Positions 45,054-53,173 of a stretch of DNA of 64,000 nt are shown here, one piece after another. Under the pieces are notes generated by a model. It was not told the DNA's origin, searched no databases, and was given only the letters and a program-made list of their open reading frames with translations. Each line of letters starts with the position of its first letter. Position 1 is the stretch's first letter. The stretch comes from G965220305 sp965220305 (GTDB lineage: Bacteria > Chloroflexota > Dehalococcoidia > Lucifugimonadales > UBA3495), in the NCBI GenBank assembly GCA_965220305.1, contig OZ244817.1:3410001-3474000 (forward strand), written 5' to 3'. Made by a program: the position numbers and the translations under genes.

Positions 45054-45415
45054 TATTGTGAATTCATTCATAAACTGGTTGTCGGCGGGTAAGCTACGCC
45101 GCCCGGATTTTGGCAATTAAACCTCCCGCGTCAAATCGAAAACCAACCGAATACGTAACCGTGCCGCTCCACGTGGCTCAAGCAGAGACAGCATTTCCCG
45201 GGGAGCCCATCGGCCTATCACCTGGGACCGGTGCTGGGGCGACGCCCGAGGACGGACTCCCTGGACATTTCCGGCGTCAATGCTCCACCATTTTGTTACC
45301 TTATATTATATTGGCAGATACACCGGCGCTCAATGCCATGAGAAATTAATCCTGCCATGAATTTTTACGGACCGGCGGCCAGGATAGATGCCTGGCAGTA
45401 TGGGGGCGCTTTTAG

Positions 45416-46996
45416 ATGGATAAACCCGGCGAAGCTCCAGGAGCATACCGATGCAGGCAGAGACGGGGGCTGGCTGCACTCGGCGCTGCGGTGTTGTTTG
45501 CCCTGCTGCTTGCGTCCGGGGTAGTCCTGGTGCATCCCGACTACCTGACAGCCCAGGCTACCACTTGGGCACGCCAGTTTGGGACCCCCGGGCCCGACAA
45601 CGCCAAGGGTGTCGGTGTTGACAGCGCAGGAAATGTGTATGTGGTGGGACAGACCTCTGGGACGCTGCCGGGGCAGTCCTGGGGTGGGGGACTGTCCGAC
45701 GCCTATTTGAAAAAGTATGACCAGCAAGGTGAGGAAGTTTGGCTGCGGCAGTTCGGCGGGTCTGGCGACGACGCGGCCCATGCCGTGGCGGTGGATGATT
45801 CGGGGAATGTTTACGTCGCGGGAAGGACCGGCGGCGACACCGCTGGGGCCATGATGACCGGCGGAGCCAGCGGGGCGTTTCTCCTAAAATTTGACCCCGA
45901 AGGCGCTGAACTGTGGAATAGGGTATTCGGGTTGGAGAATTTTGCCAGCAGCAACTCGGTGGCAATTGGCCCCCAGGGAAATGTCTACCTGTCGGGCAGC
46001 GTGAGGGGCGCTCTGCCGGACCAAATTGCCCTCGGGCCGGAGGACGCTTTTGTGCGCAAGTACCGGCCCGACGGCGAAGAACTTTGGACGGCGCAATTGG
46101 GAGGGCTGGGAGCCGACTTTGCTTCGGACGTAGCCGTCAGCGACCGGGGAAATGTTTATGTAGTCGGTTGGAACAGAAACAATCAACCCGGCCAGGTCAA
46201 CGTTGTATCCGTCGGCTCTTTCGTCAACGCCTTCGATGGGGATGGCCAGTCCCTTTGGTCAAAACGATTGGAGACCTCGGGGTTTAGCCAGGCTACGGGG
46301 GGCGACGTGGATGAAGCCGGAAACCTATACCTGTCCGGTTGGATTTCCGGGGTTTTCCCTGGTCAGTCCCAGGTGGGCGCCACCGATGCCTTTCTGGGGA
46401 AATACGGCCCTGCCGGGGAGTTGCTCTGGGTGACCCAGTTCGGCACTTCCGACGAAGAGCGCGCCTTGGACGTAGCGGCGCACGATGACGGTGGAGCCTA
46501 CGTGGTTGGGTGGACCAGGGGAATATTCGCCGGCCAAACCGAAGTTCCCGAACGAGCAGTCTTGGTCCGCCGGGACGGGTTCGTCCGCAGGTATGATTGG
46601 ACCGGGAAAGAGCTTTGGACCCGTCAGTTCGGCACCACGTCGGACCAGAGCGCCAACAGCGTGGTCATAGACGATGCTGGGGGGCTCTTGCTGACCGGGG
46701 AGACCTCCAGCCCCCTCTTCGGTCAAGGCAGCATCGGAGGCATGGACGTGTTCTTGGCAAAGATGTCCGGCGGTTCTCCCCCTGTACCTCCCATGCCCGA
46801 CCCTACCTCGCCTTCCAGCGCTATGCCGGGATTGCCGCCGGCCCCAGAGATTCCCGAGAATGTGACTCCCCTGCGGCGGCATAACCCAACCGGCTTCTGC
46901 CGCTTCTCCGGTGTGGCGGGCGCGATGGACCTGGGATGGGGCCTGCTGGGCCTGGGGTTATTGGGCCTAGCGGCCTTCCGTAGAAGAGTGGGGTAG
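45416..46996 (+). CDS. Exported SBBP-repeat beta-propeller with C-terminal anchor
   Basis: The 526-residue protein has a membrane-spanning signal (about residues 18-40, AALGAAVLFALLLASGVVLV). About seven SBBP-type repeats follow, with motifs GNVYVVGQTSG, GNVYVAGRTGG, GNVYLSGSVRG, GNVYVVGWNRN, GNLYLSGWISG and GGAYVVGWTRG, each followed by a WxxQFG strand. A Pro-rich linker (VPPMPDPTSPSSAMPGLPPAPE) leads to a C-terminal hydrophobic stretch ending RRRVG, a sorting-signal-like layout (short motif, hydrophobic helix, basic tail). It is predicted to be surface exposed. It is divergent from the DUF1800 cassette. Confidence 0.8.
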   Translation: MDKPGEAPGAYRCRQRRGLAALGAAVLFALLLASGVVLVHPDYLTAQATTWARQFGTPGPDNAKGVGVDSAGNVYVVGQTSGTLPGQSWGGGLSDAYLKKYDQQGEEVWLRQFGGSGDDAAHAVAVDDSGNVYVAGRTGGDTAGAMMTGGASGAFLLKFDPEGAELWNRVFGLENFASSNSVAIGPQGNVYLSGSVRGALPDQIALGPEDAFVRKYRPDGEELWTAQLGGLGADFASDVAVSDRGNVYVVGWNRNNQPGQVNVVSVGSFVNAFDGDGQSLWSKRLETSGFSQATGGDVDEAGNLYLSGWISGVFPGQSQVGATDAFLGKYGPAGELLWVTQFGTSDEERALDVAAHDDGGAYVVGWTRGIFAGQTEVPERAVLVRRDGFVRRYDWTGKELWTRQFGTTSDQSANSVVIDDAGGLLLTGETSSPLFGQGSIGGMDVFLAKMSGGSPPVPPMPDPTSPSSAMPGLPPAPEIPENVTPLRRHNPTGFCRFSGVAGAMDLGWGLLGLGLLGLAAFRRRVG

Positions 46997-47088
46997 CCGG
47001 GTGGGGCAGGGCTTCTGGGCTAAGGCCAATGTCCCGCTGGCCTGCGGTGATGGTAAACGGGACCCGCATCTGGGCAGATTGGGTTCGG

Positions 47089-47272
47089 CAGGGCCTTTTC
47101 ATTTTCAGCAAATGTCATTCTGAGCGAAGCGAAGAATCTGAAATCCCTTATCCGGGACCTCGTCCGAGTACCGAAGAAAAGCGATGTGGGCAAGAACTTT
47201 AGATTCTTCGCTCTGCTCAGAATGACAGAAAAGTACGGGATGACCAGGTGAGACGAGAATGAAAAGGCCCTG
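47089..47272. mobile_element. MITE, family C, copy 1
   Basis: A 184-base non-coding element with perfect 15-base terminal inverted repeats, CAGGGCCTTTTCATT and AATGAAAAGGCCCTG. It is flanked by a perfect 10-base direct repeat TTGGGTTCGG (47079-47088 and 47273-47282), read as a target duplication. Internal arms carry GTCATTCTGAGC and GCTCAGAATGAC in inversion, so it can fold on itself. It is nearly identical in inverted orientation to 50547-50730; I count two differences. Confidence 0.85.
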
Positions 47273-47291
47273 TTGGGTTCGGTTTGGCAGT

Positions 47292-47320
47292 TTGTTCTCG
47301 GTGCACCTTTTTGCTATGAT
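47292..47320 (+). promoter_or_regulatory. Possible tatA promoter
   Basis: TTGTTC (47292-47297), a 17-base spacer and TATGAT (47315-47320) lie 39 bases before the tatA start. The -10 box is good and the -35 matches only in its first half. Confidence 0.45.
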
Positions 47321-47358
47321 GATTGCAGTGGATTAGGCCAACGTATTGAGAGGTAATT

Positions 47359-47586
47359 ATGCGATTAGGGCCACTGGGCCTGCCCGAGCTTCTGATAATT
47401 CTGGCGGTGCTGTTGCTCATCTTTGGGGCCCGGCGCCTGCCGGAGATTGGCTCTTCCCTGGGTCGCAGCATGCGCTTATTCAAGTCCTCGGTCACGGGAG
47501 AAGAAGATGAGAAGGAACAACCCAGACCGAGAGAGGAGCGGCGGGAGGTGGGTGCCCGAAACAATAATTATGATGACCTGGTGTAA
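47359..47586 (+). CDS. tatA: TatA-type twin-arginine translocase subunit
   Basis: A 75-residue single-span protein with the TatA/E layout: LGPLGLPELLIILAVLLLIFGARRLPEIGSSLGRSMRLFK, that is a short N-terminal helix, the FG-x-RLPE hinge, an amphipathic helix, and a charged tail. It forms the Tat pore with TatC. GAGAGGTAATT precedes ATG 47359. It stands on the plus strand, convergent with tatC, separated by a hairpin. Confidence 0.92.
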   Translation: MRLGPLGLPELLIILAVLLLIFGARRLPEIGSSLGRSMRLFKSSVTGEEDEKEQPRPREERREVGARNNNYDDLV

Positions 47587-47630
47587 CTTTACGTAATTAT
47601 TTTCTCGGGGTTACCACAGCGGAGTTGGCG

Positions 47631-47655
47631 GGGCCGGTTGAAAGCCGGCCCTTTT
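47631..47655 (+). terminator. Rho-independent terminator after tatA
   Basis: GGGCCGG (47631-47637), a 7-base loop and CCGGCCC (47645-47651), followed by TTTT. It sits between convergent tatA and tatC. Confidence 0.75.
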
Positions 47656-48405
47656 CTATTCGGCGGGGGACACGGGACTTAGGGCATCGGCATTGGGTTC
47701 GCGGCCCCGGCTGGCCAGGCGGGCTAAAATTACCCCGATCTCGTACAGGACCAGCAGGGGTACGGCTACCAGGGCTTGGTTGAAGGGGTCGAAGGTGGGG
47801 GTGATTACGGCGGCCAGGGCAAAGGCAATCACCAGCCAGAAGCGCCGGAACCGGACGAGCATTCGGCTGTTGACGATGCCAAGCTGGGCCAGCAGGAAGA
47901 TAACCAGTGGCGTTTCAAAGGATAGGCCCATCCAGAACAACACCCGAATCATTACGTCGACAATGTTGCTGATTTGGGGTTGGATCTGAATAAATTCGGG
48001 GCCGAAGTTTAATAGGAACTTGAACATTGGAGGAGCGAGGACAAAGTAGGCGAAGGCAACGCCCGAAGCAAAGGCGAACATTGCAGAGGGCAAGAACATC
48101 AATAGGTAACGCCGTTCATTTCCGGTAAGGGCTGGAATAATGAAACGAAAGACCTGGTACAAAACCACGGGAAAGGCCAGCATGAACCCGCACCAAAAGG
48201 AGACTTTTACACTGGTGGACAGCGTCTCCGTGACCTTGATGGCGATAAATGCGCGGTCCCCAGCGGGTAAGAGAAGTATGTAGACTATGCGTTCCCAGAA
48301 AGGAAAGACCACGGCGCTGCCCACCAGCGCGGCTACCACCGATATGGTCAGCCGGTAGCGGAGTTCACGCAGGTGTTGGGATAGGGTGGCCTCGCCGTCT
48401 TTCAC
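47656..48405 (-). CDS. tatC: TatC twin-arginine translocase subunit
   Basis: A 249-residue six-span membrane protein: SQHLRELRYRL cytosolic start (conserved Glu), FWCGFMLAFPVVLYQVFRFIIPAL, and LSFETPLVIFLLAQLGIVNSRML with the second conserved Glu. It forms the signal-binding core of the Tat system. Start GTG 48405 overlaps the stop of the tatB gene (GTGA), so translation is coupled. Length matches bacterial TatC. Confidence 0.95.
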   Translation of the reverse strand: MKDGEATLSQHLRELRYRLTISVVAALVGSAVVFPFWERIVYILLLPAGDRAFIAIKVTETLSTSVKVSFWCGFMLAFPVVLYQVFRFIIPALTGNERRYLLMFLPSAMFAFASGVAFAYFVLAPPMFKFLLNFGPEFIQIQPQISNIVDVMIRVLFWMGLSFETPLVIFLLAQLGIVNSRMLVRFRRFWLVIAFALAAVITPTFDPFNQALVAVPLLVLYEIGVILARLASRGREPNADALSPVSPAE

Positions 48406-48647
48406 TCTCGCCGCCTATCCCCGGCGGATTCGCCGGGATTGGGAGGCTGCTGGGGATTTTGCCGCTGGTCTCGCTCCAGGTCCTCCAACCGGAGGGTAGC
48501 AGTGATTTCGGTGAAAGTGCGCTGCACTTCCCTAACGAACTTGCCAACGGTGCGGGCCATTTCCACCGACTTGGCGGGGCCCAGCGCCAAAAAGGCCACC
48601 AGGAAGATGACCAACAGTTCCACAAAGCCCATGCCCATGAAGTTCAT
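48402..48647 (-). CDS. tatB: TatB-type twin-arginine translocase subunit
   Basis: An 81-residue single-span protein: MGFVELLVIFLVAFLALGPAKSVEMARTVGKFVREVQRTF, with the membrane helix, LGP hinge and long amphipathic helix of TatB, then a charged tail. Start ATG 48647 overlaps the end of the fused methyltransferase gene (ATGA) and gives the usual short N-terminus; a longer frame to 48686 is unlikely. It is coupled to tatC. Confidence 0.85.
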   Translation of the reverse strand: MNFMGMGFVELLVIFLVAFLALGPAKSVEMARTVGKFVREVQRTFTEITATLRLEDLERDQRQNPQQPPNPGESAGDRRRE

Positions 48648-50482
48648 GGTTGGCCCTCGCCGGCCAAGGGGCAAGGCCCCAAGCATTGGGCGCAGGAGGC
48701 GACCTCTGCCGCTGGCGGGACCCGATAGCCCAATTCCCCCAACATTTCGGTGAGTCGGCAGAGGGGCAGGCCCAGGACGTTGGTGTAGCAGCCATCCACA
48801 AGTTCCGCCGGGCGAAATTCCTGGTCCTGGATGGCGTAGGCCCCGGCCTTGTCCAGGGGATAGCCCGAGGCTACCGAGGCCTCCATTTCTTCCCGAGTGA
48901 AACGTCGCATTACCACCGGGCTCATCATGCTGTCGGTGCGGCTATCACCAGAGGACGCATCAATGACGGTCACGCCGGTGATTACGTGGTGTTCGCGGCC
49001 CCATAGCCGCCACAGCATCCGGCGCGCGTCGGCGGTATCGACAGGTTTACCCAACACCCGCCCATCGAGCACCACCAGGCTGTCGGCCCCGATGACGTAC
49101 CCTTCTGCTAACTGGCTCGCCACTTCCTGGGCCTTCTCCCTGGACAGCCGTTGGACCAGCCCGGCGGGGGACTCACCTGGCCCGGGAGTTTCGTCCACGC
49201 CGGATGGCGTAACTTGGAAAGTTAGCCCCAATTCCCCCACCAATTCGCGGCGTCGGGGAGAGGCCGAAGCCAGCGTAATCTGGCTTTGATTGCCCACGTA
49301 GCGCAGCGACGCCACGCATTCCACGTGATGGGTCTGGGGGAACATGTCCACGGGCTGTACCTGCTCCAGTCGATAATGTCCGTCGCACAGGACTTTCAAG
49401 TCTCGGCCCAGGGTCTCGGGGTCGCAGGAAACGTAGGCAATTTGGCGCGGGCCCAGTCGGATTAGGCTTTCCAGGGCCTGGGGTTGGCAACCGGCCCGGG
49501 GCGGGTCCACCACCAACACATCGGGCTTCTCTGCCAGCCCTACCAGGACCTCTTCAGTCTTACCCAGGACGAATTCCACGTTTTCCAGTCCCTGGCAGTT
49601 TTCCCGGGCGTCGGCCACGGCTGCCGAGGACTCTTCAACCGCAATTACCCGCCCGACGTGGGGCGACAGAAGGGCGGCAAAGGTGCCAACTCCGGCGTAG
49701 GCGTCTACCAGTAGTTCGTCGCCCTGCAGGTCCAACGTTTGGCGGACCGCCTGGGCTAGCTGGTCAGCCTGGGCGATGTTGACCTGGAAAAAAGAGGGCG
49801 ACGCCACCCGGAATTTCCGGCCTCCAACCGAGTCCCAGTAGTGCTTCTGGCCGGTGGCGACGGGCACCGCTGAATCTTTCAGGGTCGGCTGGACCAGGTA
49901 GTCGCCGGTCTCGGCTCCGGCCCTAATTGCCAACTGGGTTGTTTCACCGCATTTGTCTTGGAGTTGGGAGAGCAGGTCGTTAATTCCGGAGTGCATCAAC
50001 ATGCAATGGTCTATGTGAATGAACTGCCGGGTCTCTCGATTGACGAAGCCCAGGTCTCCCGACCTGCCGACGGTGAACCGGGCATGGTTGCGGTAACCCA
50101 ACTGGGAAGGCGAAGCCAGCACCGGCAATACCGGCGGATTGGAGAAGCTGCCCACCCGGATTAAGGCGTCGGATACTTTGTCGAACTTGGCCGCCAATTG
50201 TCCCGGGTAGTCCAGGTGCTGCCACTGGCACCCGGTGCAATCCCCGTAGTAGGGGCAGCGCGGCTCAACCCGCTGGTCCGAGGCTAGCAGGACCTCCACC
50301 ACCCGGGCGGCCACGTACTTGCGGCGGACGCGCAGGACTTCGGCAACTACCGTCTCGCCCGGAATGCCGCCGAAGACAAAGATGTCCTGTCCTTCATGGG
50401 AAGCCAGGGCCTCGCCCAAGCGGCCCCAGGCGGTCAGAGACAGGGTCAGGCGTTGCCCACGCTCAAATGGTTGCTGACTCAA
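48644..50482 (-). CDS. RNA m5U methyltransferase (RlmD-like) fused to Maf nucleotide pyrophosphatase
   Basis: A 612-residue two-enzyme fusion. Residues 1-395 are a TRAM domain (LTLSLTAWGRLGEAL), a [4Fe-4S] site with CxxxxxCxxC (Cys76, 82, 85; fourth likely Cys160), a SAM domain DAYAGVGTFAALL, VDPPRAGC and the catalytic YVSCDPETLGRD (Cys353), typical of RlmC/RlmD/TrmA relatives. After a short linker, residues 401-605 are a complete Maf/YhdE domain: LASASPRRRELV, LSREKAQEVA, GADSLVVLDGRVLGKP, DKAGAYAIQ and TNVLGLPL. The frame is unbroken. The start is TTG 50482 with AGGAGTTTAGC. The gene heads the tatB-tatC operon. Each half is well known; the fusion is unusual. Confidence 0.92.
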   Translation of the reverse strand: MSQQPFERGQRLTLSLTAWGRLGEALASHEGQDIFVFGGIPGETVVAEVLRVRRKYVAARVVEVLLASDQRVEPRCPYYGDCTGCQWQHLDYPGQLAAKFDKVSDALIRVGSFSNPPVLPVLASPSQLGYRNHARFTVGRSGDLGFVNRETRQFIHIDHCMLMHSGINDLLSQLQDKCGETTQLAIRAGAETGDYLVQPTLKDSAVPVATGQKHYWDSVGGRKFRVASPSFFQVNIAQADQLAQAVRQTLDLQGDELLVDAYAGVGTFAALLSPHVGRVIAVEESSAAVADARENCQGLENVEFVLGKTEEVLVGLAEKPDVLVVDPPRAGCQPQALESLIRLGPRQIAYVSCDPETLGRDLKVLCDGHYRLEQVQPVDMFPQTHHVECVASLRYVGNQSQITLASASPRRRELVGELGLTFQVTPSGVDETPGPGESPAGLVQRLSREKAQEVASQLAEGYVIGADSLVVLDGRVLGKPVDTADARRMLWRLWGREHHVITGVTVIDASSGDSRTDSMMSPVVMRRFTREEMEASVASGYPLDKAGAYAIQDQEFRPAELVDGCYTNVLGLPLCRLTEMLGELGYRVPPAAEVASCAQCLGPCPLAGEGQP

Positions 50483-50546
50483 GCTAAACTCCTGCCACTA
50501 CTATAAGGGATGGGGAGGCTTTTATCCAAGGCGGGCCGGAGACTGG

Positions 50547-50730
50547 CAGGGCCTTTTCATTCTCGTCTCACCTGGTCATCCCGTACTTTTCTGTCATTCT
50601 GAGCAGAGCGAAGAATCTAAAGTTCTTGCCCACATCGCTTTTCTTCGGTACTCGGACGAGGTCCCGGATGAGAGATTTCAGATTCTTCGCTTCGCTCAGA
50701 ATGACATTTGCTGAAAATGAAAAGGCCCTG
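50547..50730. mobile_element. MITE, family C, copy 2
   Basis: A 184-base element, inverted relative to copy 1 and identical except for about two bases. The 15-base terminal repeats CAGGGCCTTTTCATT/AATGAAAAGGCCCTG are perfect. A 9-base direct repeat GGAGACTGG flanks it (50538-50546 and 50731-50739). The two copies bracket the tat/methyltransferase region. Confidence 0.85.
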
Positions 50731-50741
50731 GGAGACTGGCC

Positions 50742-50784
50742 GGGTTCTTTCAATTGTCCCTGTTCAGGCATACTTCCGCTCACC
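50742..50784. repeat. Truncated family D element
   Basis: About 43 bases (TTCTTTCAATTGTC ... CATACTTCCGCTCACC) match the left end of the family D elements at 32648 and 37158; the rest is missing. It lies directly right of MITE copy C2. The gap to 51097 has no gene. Confidence 0.6.
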
Positions 50785-51096
50785 ACCCATTCGGAGTCGC
50801 GGCAGGTTGGACCGCTGTTCTGGAAGAGTCCGAGGCGACGATGGAATCCATGCCCCGGCTGGGGTCGCCTGAAGTCCGTGCCTCGGGGTGAGCATAGCCG
50901 GCAATCATGAGGGCTCTTGGACGAAAGAAGGCTGGCGTAAGGGGGAGCTAGCCACACGGGAACGTAGTTTTGGCGTCGATTGGGGCCTGAATTGGTCAAG
51001 GTTACTGGGGTAGTCCCCGAGCGGCCCTGCGGTCTGCCTTTCCCACTGGCACCGGGAAAGGAGGGCCTTCCGGCCTGGTTGGCCCCGGAGGGTGAA

Positions 51097-51990
51097 TCAC
51101 CCGCCCGGGCTTTGGTGCTCCAACCACCACCGGGCGATGTCCACCCGGCGGGCGAACCACACCCCGGGGAACCCCTTGGCGTACTTTAGGAACCGCTCAA
51201 CGGCCCGGGAACGGGCGGGCCTTCCGGCAATGCGGCAATGCAACCCTACAGACATCATTTTTGGCGTGTCCTGCCCCTCTTCGTAGAGACAGTCGAAGGT
51301 GTCCTTCAGGTATTCGTAGAAGTCGCTGGGGCTGATTAGGCCGCCCCGCCAGAAGCGGGCGTCGTTGGTCTCGAAACTGTAGGGCAGCACCAGCCAGGGC
51401 TTACCGGCCACGGTCAGGTAGTAGGGCAGGTCATCGTTGAAGACGCCGCTGTCGTAGATGAACCCCCCTTCCTCTACGACCAACTCCCTGGTGTTGACAC
51501 TGGGGCCGTAACGGGTGAACCAACCCAGGGGACGCTCGCCGGTGGTCTCGGTAAGGGATTCTACGGTTCTTGCAATGGCCCGGCGCTCCTCTTCCGGGTC
51601 CATGTGATGGTATTCTTCCCACCGATAGCCGTGGCCGCAAACCTCGTGTCCCCGGGCAATCACCTCTCCGGCCACCTCCCGGTTCCGCTCGAAGGCTAGG
51701 GCACAGCAAAAGAAGGTGCTCTTGACCTGGTATTTGTCAAACAAGTCCAGGAGCCGCCAGACTCCGACCCGGCTTCCGTACTCGAAGAAAGACTCATTGA
51801 ACAGGTCCCGTTGCCCCGGCGGCACCGGCGAGGGCACCTCGTTGTTGGACTCGTGATGGGTATCTCCGTCCAAGAGGGAATATTCGGAACCCTCCTCGTA
51901 GTTGACCACCAGGGAGACGGCAATCCTGGCATCATTGGGCCAGCGTACCTGGGGCAAGTTGCGGCCGTAGCCAACGAAATCGCGTTCCAT
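51097..51990 (-). CDS. Polysaccharide deacetylase family protein (PuuE-like), paralog
   Basis: A 297-residue NodB-fold protein: MERDFVGYGRNLPQVRWPND, IAVSLVVNYEEGSEYSLLDGD, GHEVCGHGYRWEEYHHM, LGWFTRYGPSVNTR, and a C-terminal WFARRVDIARWWLEHQ. It is a paralog of 16851-17741, with the same signatures throughout. No signal peptide, so likely a cytoplasmic amide/urea-type hydrolase. Start ATG 51990 matches the paralog's start; a start six codons upstream adds no conserved residues. GGGAGG lies 10 bases before it. Confidence 0.88.
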   Translation of the reverse strand: MERDFVGYGRNLPQVRWPNDARIAVSLVVNYEEGSEYSLLDGDTHHESNNEVPSPVPPGQRDLFNESFFEYGSRVGVWRLLDLFDKYQVKSTFFCCALAFERNREVAGEVIARGHEVCGHGYRWEEYHHMDPEEERRAIARTVESLTETTGERPLGWFTRYGPSVNTRELVVEEGGFIYDSGVFNDDLPYYLTVAGKPWLVLPYSFETNDARFWRGGLISPSDFYEYLKDTFDCLYEEGQDTPKMMSVGLHCRIAGRPARSRAVERFLKYAKGFPGVWFARRVDIARWWLEHQSPGG

Positions 51991-52101
51991 CCTGGGCGGG
52001 CCTCCCAATTTAAAGTTGGCTCAGGCGAGCAATTATATTATGGCTTGGCGTACCGGGAAAGGCTACCCGACTGGGGACTGGCCCGCCAGGAAGCTCCCAC
52101 C

Positions 52102-52974
52102 CTAATCGGCGGGGAAACTCCGGCGCCGTTCCATTTCAACGCCGCTGAGGATTTCGCAATTGACGGCGGCATCTGCCCCGGCCCCCCCACGGCATTCGTC
52201 CGCGGGGCCCGCGCCGCCGTCCAGGTGGTCGTCGCCGCCAAAGCCGGAGATTAGGTCGTTGCCTCCGGCGCCGATGACGATGTCGTCACCGCCAAAGGCC
52301 AGAAAGGCATCGTTGCCTCCGCCTCCGACCATAACGTCGTTGCCCAAACCGCCCAGGAAAATGTCTCTGGGGTGAAAGCCGGGGCGGTCTTCCTGTTCGT
52401 GGGGCATGATCCCACCAATCAGTACGTCGTCACCCCTACTCCCCGAAAGGAAGTCGTGCCCGCCGCTACCCGTAAGTCGGTCGTTGCCGTTGTCGCCCAG
52501 GAGGGTGTCGTTCCCCGGGCCGCCCACGACGATGTCCTCTCCCGTTCCGGCCAAGACGATGTCCCGTAGGGGGCCGCCAAAAATTTGGTCGTCTCCCGAA
52601 CCACCGCAAATCAGGTCCTCCCCCCCCAGCCCGAAGATAACGTCGTTACCGGCCCGGCCCGCAATCACGTCATCTCCGTTGGTGCCAATGAGCAGGTCGT
52701 CGCCGTGGGTGCCGACGACATTGGACAACAGTCCAAAGCAGAAGATAGTGTCTTCCCCTTCGAATTCCAGGGCCGGGCCGGCTGCTTCCGACCCGGAGGA
52801 ATCCTCCAATTTGGCGGGGGCATGGCCCGAGGATGGCGGTTGCAGACCGTCCTGGTGCGACGCCGTCCCATCGCCGGGGAGCGCCGTCACAGCTACCCCA
52901 AACACGCCGATCAAGGCCAGAATAAGGACGCCGCCGCCAATTTCAAACAGTCCGTTGGTGAATATCTTGGTCAT
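52102..52974 (-). CDS. RTX calcium-binding repeat protein with N-terminal membrane segment
   Basis: A 290-residue protein: one hydrophobic segment (about 9-32) is followed by roughly 15 nonapeptide repeats of the RTX type (GGxGxDxLxG), e.g. GRAGNDVIFGLGGEDLIC, GSGGHDFLSGSRGDDVL and GFGGDDHLDGGAG. These fold as a calcium-binding beta-roll. Cys residues within the repeats (FCFG, ICGG, ECRG, NCEI) are unusual for RTX proteins. Calcium-dependent surface or secreted protein; no type I secretion genes nearby. AAGGAAC precedes ATG 52974. Confidence 0.85.
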   Translation of the reverse strand: MTKIFTNGLFEIGGGVLILALIGVFGVAVTALPGDGTASHQDGLQPPSSGHAPAKLEDSSGSEAAGPALEFEGEDTIFCFGLLSNVVGTHGDDLLIGTNGDDVIAGRAGNDVIFGLGGEDLICGGSGDDQIFGGPLRDIVLAGTGEDIVVGGPGNDTLLGDNGNDRLTGSGGHDFLSGSRGDDVLIGGIMPHEQEDRPGFHPRDIFLGGLGNDVMVGGGGNDAFLAFGGDDIVIGAGGNDLISGFGGDDHLDGGAGPADECRGGAGADAAVNCEILSGVEMERRRSFPAD

Positions 52975-53106
52975 GTTCCTTGTATTAGAGGCGATAGCCC
53001 AACTTACCGGAGTAACGCGTATTGTACCCTATGTTGTACAGGCCCCGGCGGGACCGCAAACGCCCGTCGGGGTATGGACTCCCGGGGTGGAGGAGAACAC
53101 CGCCGG

Positions 53107-53134
53107 TTGACATTGAAACCGCCGTAGCTATAAT
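53107..53134 (+). promoter_or_regulatory. Consensus promoter of the sulfopyruvate-decarboxylase-like pair
   Basis: TTGACA (53107-53112), a 16-base spacer and TATAAT (53129-53134), 39 bases before ATG 53174. A perfect match to both hexamers. Confidence 0.85.
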
Positions 53135-53173
53135 CAAGCCAACCCACAGTTATCTCCATTTCAGGTAGGAAGT

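Noticed and set aside
47089..50730. Repeat spacing that might suggest a CRISPR array
   Set aside because: There are only two copies, 3.3 kb apart and inverted, with terminal repeats and target duplications; no regular spacers or cas genes exist in the window.
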